Shown here: piece after piece, positions 31,517-37,830 of the stretch
How positions within the stretch are numbered: position 1 is the first letter of the stretch
Layout: the number at the start of each line of letters is the position of its first letter
Virus record (IMG/VR): IMGVR_UViG_3300019487_000056
Coordinates: 1 to 39,516 of that record
Direction: 5' to 3' (one strand)
Source: a virus
Length of the DNA stretch: 39,516 nucleotides
Notes under the pieces: generated by a model
Database searches by the model: none
Told to the model about the DNA's origin: nothing
Seen by the model: the letters and a program-made list of their open reading frames with translations, nothing else
Position numbers and translations under genes: made by a program

Positions 31517-33021
31517 GCAACTTCTGGGCGTCGGACTTCTTCGCGACGAACTGGTTCGGGTCGAACACCTTCCAGGGCGTCCCGTCGAGCTCCCCGCCCG
31601 TTCCCGTCGATCGGATCACGGTGGGGCCGTTCGTGGGCGCGGACTTCACAACGCTCTCGGCGGCGATCGCCAGCATTGTTGGGCCGCCGCTCGTCAATCC
31701 GACGATCATCGAGGTGCACGCGGACACGACGCCGGAGACGATCGTCATTCCCGCGACTGTCCAGCCGACGGCGACGTCGCCTCTCGTCATCGCGTCTTTC
31801 CGGCAGGAACCGGTGACATCGCTCTTCGGGTCCGTTCAGAGCGTGAGCGGATCGTACGCGCTCTATCCTCCCCCGCAGCCGAGGATCCTGAAGGCGCAGA
31901 TGAACGCCTTCACAATCCAGGCGCCGTACGTGCTGGTGGACGCCTTCCAGGTGAACGGAGGTTCTGTCTCGATCGAGACGAATCCTACCGTGACCGTGCA
32001 CGCCTGCCGGCTCGTGGGTGGCGAGGTCCGGATCAACCAGCCGGTGCCCACGTTTATGGACGCGAGCGTCATCAACTGCGAGATCCTGCTCGGCGTTACG
32101 GAGGCGGGGATCGACCTCCAGAACGTGAGCGGCGTCCGGCTTCTGCACAACACCGTGCTCCAGCGCCGCTTTGATGCGGCCGATCTGGACCTGCCGTCGG
32201 CGGCGCTCCAGATCCGCAACTCGTCCGTGGATGTAAGGAACAACCTTCTGGCGGCCCAAGGCTCGAACGGATTCGCCGTCCGCGTTGTCGGAAGCGCGGC
32301 GGGCAGCGTCTTCGCGGGGAACTTCTACGCGTCGTTTGACGGAGCGAAGCGGTTCTCGTTCGGCACGACCCAGACGGACGACTACACCGCCTGGCAGGTC
32401 TTCATGCCGACGGACACGGGCGGGAAAGTCGGGGATCCCGAGTTCCGGAACAGGACCCACCCGACGGACGTCGACGTCGACATCTCGAATACGTCCCCGA
32501 CGATGGCCGCTGCCGCAGCCCTGCCCGAGGTCCGGCTGGACACGCGTCTCGAGCGGCGCCCAGTGGACTTCATCACGATCGGCGCGCACGAGCACGCGGA
32601 GGTCATCACGGAAAGCGGGCAGAAGCGGTTCCTGGAGCTCCTCGCCGGCATATCGACGCAGCCGGTCACGAAGGCCGTCCTCGGGGAATCGGGGAGCACG
32701 ACGCTCTTCACGGAGTTCCCCGCGCAGCTCGCCTCTGACAGCGACATCGACGAGCTCTTCACTCCGGTCGACATCGAGGGGATCTTCGCGCCCGGCATCC
32801 CCGGGAGCGAGGGGACGGTCATCTTCAGGCCGTACTTCCAGGTGTCGCTGCCGAGCTACGGGGAGCTGCTCGATACGCACTTCGACAGGGCCAACGAGGT
32901 CGGACTCCTGTCGGCCGACAACGTCGTCTTCATGATCAAGCGCATGAAGTCCATCCCGTTCGATGCGACGGGATTCCTCCATACGCAGTTCACGATTCCG
33001 ATCGAGATCACGGCGGGGTAA
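31513..33021 (+). CDS. Tail spike with parallel beta-helix and paralogous C-terminal domain
   Basis: This encodes 502 residues; the ATG overlaps the previous stop. The short N-terminus (SDFFATNWFGSNTFQG) is followed by a repetitive stretch of short strands and turns (about 100-290, for example APYVLVDAFQVNGGSVSIET, GVRLLHNTVLQ, SSVDVRNNLLA), typical of right-handed beta-helix enzymes or spikes. A C-terminal domain (about 366-502) resembles the 175-residue protein at 30098-30625. Such spikes can bind or cut surface polysaccharide; no catalytic residues can be assigned by eye. Confidence 0.7.
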   Translation: MSNFWASDFFATNWFGSNTFQGVPSSSPPVPVDRITVGPFVGADFTTLSAAIASIVGPPLVNPTIIEVHADTTPETIVIPATVQPTATSPLVIASFRQEPVTSLFGSVQSVSGSYALYPPPQPRILKAQMNAFTIQAPYVLVDAFQVNGGSVSIETNPTVTVHACRLVGGEVRINQPVPTFMDASVINCEILLGVTEAGIDLQNVSGVRLLHNTVLQRRFDAADLDLPSAALQIRNSSVDVRNNLLAAQGSNGFAVRVVGSAAGSVFAGNFYASFDGAKRFSFGTTQTDDYTAWQVFMPTDTGGKVGDPEFRNRTHPTDVDVDISNTSPTMAAAAALPEVRLDTRLERRPVDFITIGAHEHAEVITESGQKRFLELLAGISTQPVTKAVLGESGSTTLFTEFPAQLASDSDIDELFTPVDIEGIFAPGIPGSEGTVIFRPYFQVSLPSYGELLDTHFDRANEVGLLSADNVVFMIKRMKSIPFDATGFLHTQFTIPIEITAG

Positions 33022-33024
33022 GCG

Positions 33025-34551
33025 ATGCCGATCGTCCCAGCGGGAAACGTCATCAAGTCCGTGGCGGTGGGAACACCGTACACGCCCGTGCTCTCGTTCA
33101 ATCCAGACAAGAAGGAGCTCTACCAGACCCATACGACGAACCTCGGCCTGCTCGAGGGCGACTGCACGACGGACGGCACGGACGTCACGGTTCCTTCCGG
33201 GACCACGTTCATCCAGAACGGAATCATCTGCCGGCTGACGTCGTCGTTCGTAGTGACGATCCCCGGCGTGGCCTTTCCCAAGAGGGTCGTCGCCGACCTG
33301 ACGAACGAGAACCCGGGATCCCCCGTCACGATCGAGATCCTCGCCGACCCGATCCCGGCCGGACAGGTGATCCTGGCGACGCTTGACCCGAACAACTCGA
33401 CGATCATCCTCTCTAAGAAGATCTCGATCCGCTACCTGCACGATCGAATCGAGGCGCTCGGGTCCACGACGCCCGTCATCGACGTGATGAAGGACGCCGT
33501 GGTCGTGAAGGCGAACGCCGAGGAGCTCAACTTCACCGGCGGGAACGTCGCCGTCACGGATGGGGGCGGGTTCAGGGCCAACGTCGCAGTGAGCCTCGAC
33601 GTGAAGGATCCCCTTTCGGTCACGATCACGTCGGCCACGAAGGAGATAAAGTTCACCGGCGACCACACGGTGACCATGACGGGAGCGAACGCGGTCGCGG
33701 TCGACGTTCCGAAGCTCGTGACGAAGGACGAGGGGATCGTCGTCGTCTCGCAGACGCACAAGCTCAACTTCACGGGCGCCGGAGTGACGGCCTCCGTTGA
33801 TGGGGGCGACCCGAACCAGGCGAACATCAACATCCCAGGCGGAGGTGGAGGCGGACCCGTTTTAGACCAGATCATCTCGCATAACGGGGTGACCGTCGTC
33901 ACGGACGCCGAGGACTGGGACTTCGAGGATGCCGGCCCAGGGATCATCGGACTCCTCTGGACGATCACGGACGTTGGAGGCGACCCGAAGCGCGGAGAGA
34001 TCCGTGGCTATTACATGGACTGCTGCACTTGGCACGGCTGCGGGTACTTCCCGGGGCCGACCACGGTGACGGCGCCGGCGAACCCCTTCCCGGGCCCCGA
34101 GGTGATTTCTGGGAACATCCTCCTCGGGAGCCAGTCGGTCGACACCACAAACGGGACGCCCCTGCAGCTATCCGGCGTTGTCGTGGCGCGCTTCAAGTTT
34201 CTGTCGAACGGCAACGCGGGCGGGCGCGCCGCGGTCACGCTGATCGCGAGCCTCACGACCGGCCTCCCGTCGACGATCAACCTGGTCACGCAGACCTTCG
34301 AGGTGCGGGACCTCGAGACGCACACGTTCATCGTGCCGTTCGCCATCACGGGATTGTCGGCGCTCGTTCTTCCGTTGACCATCCAGGCGCACGCCAGAAT
34401 CAACAGCTCGAACGGCGGAAACCCCGGCTTCCCCGAGCAGGCAAAATTTGGAACGGCTCCGATCGCCGGGCTCAGCGTGTCTGACGACCCCATGGGAGTG
34501 GCGATCTATTACGTGGAGAAGCAAAGCCGCAACACGACGGTGCTTGCGTAA
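33025..34551 (+). CDS. Tail fibre protein 1 with repeated NFTG beta units
   Basis: This encodes 508 residues. An N-terminal domain (about 1-150: FNPDKKELYQT, TFIQNGIICRLTSSF, KISIRYLHDRIEA) is shared with the next gene and likely anchors the fibre to the baseplate. The middle holds at least three repeats of a motif E-L/I-x-F-TG (ELNFTGG, EIKFTGD, KLNFTGA) with intervening VTV or VSLDV strands, typical of trimeric fibre shafts. A Gly-rich linker (GGGGGGP) leads to a beta-rich C-terminal domain, the likely receptor-binding head. Confidence 0.7.
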   Translation: MPIVPAGNVIKSVAVGTPYTPVLSFNPDKKELYQTHTTNLGLLEGDCTTDGTDVTVPSGTTFIQNGIICRLTSSFVVTIPGVAFPKRVVADLTNENPGSPVTIEILADPIPAGQVILATLDPNNSTIILSKKISIRYLHDRIEALGSTTPVIDVMKDAVVVKANAEELNFTGGNVAVTDGGGFRANVAVSLDVKDPLSVTITSATKEIKFTGDHTVTMTGANAVAVDVPKLVTKDEGIVVVSQTHKLNFTGAGVTASVDGGDPNQANINIPGGGGGGPVLDQIISHNGVTVVTDAEDWDFEDAGPGIIGLLWTITDVGGDPKRGEIRGYYMDCCTWHGCGYFPGPTTVTAPANPFPGPEVISGNILLGSQSVDTTNGTPLQLSGVVVARFKFLSNGNAGGRAAVTLIASLTTGLPSTINLVTQTFEVRDLETHTFIVPFAITGLSALVLPLTIQAHARINSSNGGNPGFPEQAKFGTAPIAGLSVSDDPMGVAIYYVEKQSRNTTVLA

Positions 34552-34557
34552 CGAGCC

Positions 34558-35796
34558 ATGCCTACCGTAATCACGGTTCCGATTGCGCAGAGGTCGAAGT
34601 CGGTCAAATTCGGCGCGGCCTATTCTCCGGCTCTGACCTTCAACCCGGACAAGAAGCTGTTCTTCCACTGTCACGGGGTGCTTTTCGGGATGGGCCTGAC
34701 CGTGAACACGGTGCCGTCCCCGGACGAGGTGACGGTCGATCCGGGCGCCTTCATCCAGCGTGGAATCATCGTCGAGCTCACGAGCGCACAGGTCGTCCAG
34801 TTCCCGGACCCGCTTCCTGGGGTCCCGATCTATCTCGTCGCGGAGAACGCGAACGAGGTCATCACTTCGTCCGTGACGATCGGGTTCACGACGGCCCCCG
34901 CGGCGGAAAGCGTCATCATCGCCTCGTGGCCAGCGCCCATCACAACGACGGTCTTCGAGGTGCCGCAGAAGCTCTCCATCTGCGAGATCGTGGCGACTCT
35001 GGACTCGATCGCCCAGCTCGTCATCAAGCGGCACCACGTCGTTGCTTCGGGCGGCCAGACCGTCTTCACCGTTCCGAGCCCGTTCAACGATTACGTCCTC
35101 GGCGCGAATAAGATCTGGGTCTTCCGGAACGGCCAGAAGCTCGAGATCGGGCTCGATTACAACGAAACCACAACCAGTTCCATCACGCTGACATTCGGCG
35201 CGACCGCGCTCGACGAGATCGAGCTCATTACGATCCGATCCGCGCCCCCGATCACGTCGCTTGCGCTTCTGGACCTGACTGATGTCACGACAGACCTCGC
35301 CAACGCAATCAAGGACACGAGTGTCCTGCGCGTGAGCCCCGCGACGGCGGCGAATCCGCTCGCAACGATCGCAGACATCACCGCTGCAATATCGGCCGCC
35401 GCGGGGCCGTTTACGTTCGTCAAGTTCTCCGGCGTGATCGTGTCGGATGTTGGAGTAGCGGGAGGCGTGACGGTGCCAGGGAGCACGGTGTCCTTCACGC
35501 TGACGGCGCCCCGAACTGTGAAAATCGAGGCGACGACAGGCGGTTTCCGCCACACGGCGTCCGGCAGCGCCGGGAACGCGTATATCTTCGTGGATGGTGT
35601 TACGCTCCATCGCATCGGTCATGTTTCCGGAAGCGACGGCGGCGATACGCTGGTCGAGGCCGGCCAGGCGGCCGGATGGGTGGTCACGACGCTTGGCGCC
35701 GGAGCCCACACGGCGGCGATCCGAGGAGAAGGATCTGGAGACCCTGTTCTTCTCCATCCGATGCAGGTCCTGGTCCTGACGGGAGAGCCAATCTGA
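34558..35796 (+). CDS. Tail fibre protein 2, paralogue of the preceding anchor
   Basis: This encodes 412 residues. The first 150 resemble the previous fibre (FNPDKK, FIQRGIIVELTS, NEVITSSVTIGF, KLSICEI). Residues about 160-230 hold a module with FTVPSPFND, VFRNGQKLEIGLDYNE and SITLTFGATALDEIELI, the same class of beta module as in sheath and baseplate proteins. The C-terminal domain (about 290-412) is beta-rich (VPGSTVSFTLTAPRTVKIEA, GNAYIFVDGVTLHRIG, GAGAHTAAIRGEGSGD) and resembles compact jelly-roll receptor-binding heads. The stop overlaps the next start (TGATG). Two fibres with a shared anchor suggest alternative receptor recognition. Confidence 0.68.
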   Translation: MPTVITVPIAQRSKSVKFGAAYSPALTFNPDKKLFFHCHGVLFGMGLTVNTVPSPDEVTVDPGAFIQRGIIVELTSAQVVQFPDPLPGVPIYLVAENANEVITSSVTIGFTTAPAAESVIIASWPAPITTTVFEVPQKLSICEIVATLDSIAQLVIKRHHVVASGGQTVFTVPSPFNDYVLGANKIWVFRNGQKLEIGLDYNETTTSSITLTFGATALDEIELITIRSAPPITSLALLDLTDVTTDLANAIKDTSVLRVSPATAANPLATIADITAAISAAAGPFTFVKFSGVIVSDVGVAGGVTVPGSTVSFTLTAPRTVKIEATTGGFRHTASGSAGNAYIFVDGVTLHRIGHVSGSDGGDTLVEAGQAAGWVVTTLGAGAHTAAIRGEGSGDPVLLHPMQVLVLTGEPI

Positions 35797-36308
35797 TGTT
35801 CACCTTCAAGAAGACGATTCGGGACGCGGAGCACTTCCTGAGCTACCTCAGGAGCAACGGGTTCAACGCATCTGGCGTCGCCGTCACGGGCACAATGGCG
35901 GTCTCTGTGGAACCCATGCCTGGAGAGGCGAAGAATCCGACACAGCTCGTAAGCGCCTACGTTCCTCGGGATTACTACGAATTTGCAGCATCCCGCGCTC
36001 CGGAATCGATCGACATCTTGGGCACCCCGACATACGTGATCAAGCGAAATGGCGTGGACGAAATCGCCTTCACCATCACCAAGAAGGGCGGGGCGACGGA
36101 CCTCGTCAAGCCGGACGGAGACAGGATCGACATCCACTGGCATGGAGCGAGAATCTCGTACGTCTCCGAAAAGGTCGTGACGCTCGTGGGCGGGTACGGC
36201 AAGGTCACCATGGGGAGGGTGTGGGTTCCAGGTGGGGGGATTCTCGAGGCCGTTCATCCTCAGGAAGGCGCGAGGAGAGCTGCCGCATTTATCAGGTACG
36301 AGCCGTGA
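35796..36308 (+). CDS. Unknown protein, 170 residues, after the tail fibres
   Basis: The ATG overlaps the fibre stop (TGATG at 35794-35798). The product starts FTFKKTIRDAEHFLSYLRSN (helix), followed by a mixed beta domain (GVAVTGTMAVSVEPMPGEAK, DILGTPTYVIKRNGVDEIAF, GDRIDIHWHGARISYVS) and a Gly-rich turn (YGKVTMGRVWVPGGG). It may be a fibre chaperone, tail-associated or moron protein; none is supported by a recognisable motif. It ends with a GTGA overlap into the lipoprotein-like gene. Confidence 0.6.
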   Translation: MFTFKKTIRDAEHFLSYLRSNGFNASGVAVTGTMAVSVEPMPGEAKNPTQLVSAYVPRDYYEFAASRAPESIDILGTPTYVIKRNGVDEIAFTITKKGGATDLVKPDGDRIDIHWHGARISYVSEKVVTLVGGYGKVTMGRVWVPGGGILEAVHPQEGARRAAAFIRYEP

Positions 36309-36556
36309 GTCACGCTGAACGCGCCATGATGGTCGTGGTAGGATGGCTCTTTCTGAGCCTGTGCGGCTGCGCCATCGCCGCCAGGAGCGACAAATTCGGC
36401 GCCGACCTCGAATTCGGGGTCGGAGGACTTCTGGGATACATCGCCAACGTCCACTTCAAGGCGTCGGTGGGGTTCTCCAAGACATGCACACACAAGGAGA
36501 GTCAAGATGAGGAAGGCGCTGGTGCTTCTGGGGATCCTTTTCTTCACTGGCTTTGA
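36305..36556 (+). CDS. Small lipoprotein-like protein, possible spanin or membrane component
   Basis: This encodes 83 residues from GTG 36305 coupled to the previous stop, or 76 from ATG 36326. A basic/hydrophobic N-terminus (MMVVVGWLFLSLCGC) ends in a lipobox-like L-C-G-C, suggesting signal peptidase II processing and an outer- or cell-membrane anchored product. A Gly-rich stretch follows (DLEFGVGGLLGYIANVHFKA). Its 3' end overlaps the next gene by 50 bp, an arrangement reminiscent of overlapping lysis lipoprotein genes. A spanin role is only a suggestion. Confidence 0.5.
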   Translation: MSHAERAMMVVVGWLFLSLCGCAIAARSDKFGADLEFGVGGLLGYIANVHFKASVGFSKTCTHKESQDEEGAGASGDPFLHWL

Positions 36557-37058
36557 GTACGGTTGCACGGCTGCACAGAGACAGGAGCTCCTGAAGGAAG
36601 GGCTCGACGCGACCAAGAGCTACTTCGCCGAGAACGCGGGGAAGTGGAAGGATGCGGCCGTCGATGCCGGCAGGGAGTACGTCGACAAGAAGCTCAAGGA
36701 GAAGGAGACCGCCGAGCTCAAGGCGCTCGACCTCCAGTTGGCGCCGCTTGCCGGAAAGGACGAAGAGGGCAACCCCGTCGACGCAAAGACCTGGAAGAGC
36801 TTCGACACGGACAATAGCGGCAGTCTCGAGGAGGGAGAAGTCGCGAAGGTGGCGGTCTACGTAACGACGCAGACAACCCGCAAGGTCGCCTCCGGCGAGA
36901 TGTCGAAGGATGAGGCCGGGAAGACCGCCAAGCAGACCGGAATCACGCTCGCAGCGCTTTTGGCGATCCTCCTCGGTAAGCGCGGGCTCGACAAGTTCGC
37001 CGGGAAGAAAGCCCCGCCGCCCGGCCAGCCGGCGCCGCCTTCCGGAGGGCCGGCGTAG
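36507..37058 (+). CDS. Lipoprotein-like protein with canonical EF-hand loop
   Basis: This encodes 183 residues, with AAGGAG before the ATG. The N-terminus (MRKALVLLGILFFTGFEYGC) is a signal sequence with an imperfect lipobox, Cys at 20. After a helical region (about 27-75) comes DTDNSGSLEEGE (about 100-111), which fits the calcium-binding EF-hand loop with D, D, S and E at the coordinating positions. A hydrophobic helix (TGITLAALLAILLGKRG, about 144-160) and a Pro/Gly-rich tail (APPPGQPAPPSGGPA) end the protein. The gene precedes a holin-like gene. A lysis-regulating or cell-envelope role is inferred; calcium binding is plausible but untested. Confidence 0.6.
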   Translation: MRKALVLLGILFFTGFEYGCTAAQRQELLKEGLDATKSYFAENAGKWKDAAVDAGREYVDKKLKEKETAELKALDLQLAPLAGKDEEGNPVDAKTWKSFDTDNSGSLEEGEVAKVAVYVTTQTTRKVASGEMSKDEAGKTAKQTGITLAALLAILLGKRGLDKFAGKKAPPPGQPAPPSGGPA

Positions 37059-37367
37059 ATGGACATGTCGACGCTCATGGGAACGATGGATCCCGCTTCG
37101 CTCGGCATGGACGCCGCGATGGTCGGCGCCGTGAACGAGATGATGAACTACGTCAAGGAGCGGCTCGAGGAGTGGACGTGGGACGACAAGTTCGCCCGCT
37201 TCTACCCGATCATCCCGTTCCTGTGCGCATTCATCCTCTGCTTCCTGACGTCCGGGATGCCGTTCGACTGGAAGGGACTCGGCGCCGTCGCCAAGTGCAC
37301 CGTGATGTACGGGCTCTGGGCGAACTTCGTGTTTCGCGCCTACAAGGTGACGGTGAAGGGAGAGTGA
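37059..37367 (+). CDS. Holin-like membrane protein
   Basis: This encodes 102 residues starting right after the previous stop. An amphipathic N-terminal part (about 1-45) is followed by two hydrophobic segments (about 48-66, FYPIIPFLCAFILCFLTSG, and about 73-93) separated by a short Pro/Asp/Trp loop, and a basic tail (FRAYKVTVKGE). The two-helix architecture, small size and neighbours fit a holin-type or phage membrane protein. No endolysin is visible nearby, so lysis function remains an inference. Confidence 0.5.
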   Translation: MDMSTLMGTMDPASLGMDAAMVGAVNEMMNYVKERLEEWTWDDKFARFYPIIPFLCAFILCFLTSGMPFDWKGLGAVAKCTVMYGLWANFVFRAYKVTVKGE

Positions 37368-37368
37368 C

Positions 37369-37827
37369 GTGGCGACCATCACGCAAACCGCGAATCTGAA
37401 TGCTGTGTGGGACGGCACGATCCCTGCGGACGCGCTCTCCACTGGAATCACGTCTTACGTCCTCTACTGTTCCCAGAACGCAGACACTCTGGCCGCCTAT
37501 CGCCGCGTGAAAGAGTACGCGAACCCCGGCGTGGGCACGGTCACGCTCGGCCCGCTGACCTATCCGAGGCTCTTCCTCAACACGCCCACGCGGACGTTCT
37601 ACCTGCGGGTCACCGCGAAGAAGGGCGCGCAGGAAGTGGACCTGATCAGCGCCGCGAATCCTGCGCTTACGGTCGTTCCGACGGAGGTCCTCGGCTGGAC
37701 GCTTGGTCAGCTCCTGGAGCAGGATCTCCGTCCGTCGATCCTGGTCGGATACGACCCCGTGAACAAGCTCTACTACCCGGTCAACGTCGTCGCTTCGGGC
37801 AGCGGAACGGGATACAAGCTCGAGTAA
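37369..37827 (+). CDS. FnIII-like virion surface protein
   Basis: This encodes 152 residues from GTG 37369, one base after the previous stop. Residues 1-100 are a beta-sandwich-like pattern (LNAVWDGTIPADALSTGITS, YVLYCSQNADTLAAYRRVKE, RTFYLRVTAKKGAQEVDLIS) resembling fibronectin III domains in phage tail proteins. The C-terminal part (QLLEQDLRPSILVGYDPVNK) continues with short strands. Directly followed by a tail fibre gene, so it may be a fibre-associated adhesion or decoration protein. The precise role is unknown. Confidence 0.55.
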   Translation: MATITQTANLNAVWDGTIPADALSTGITSYVLYCSQNADTLAAYRRVKEYANPGVGTVTLGPLTYPRLFLNTPTRTFYLRVTAKKGAQEVDLISAANPALTVVPTEVLGWTLGQLLEQDLRPSILVGYDPVNKLYYPVNVVASGSGTGYKLE

Positions 37828-37830
37828 TTC

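Noticed and set aside
31018-33759. Very long reverse-strand open frame across the fibre genes
   Set aside because: The translation is Arg/Asp/Val/Gly-rich shadow sequence typical of antisense to GC-rich genes, and the + strand has well-formed overlapping genes with fibre motifs.
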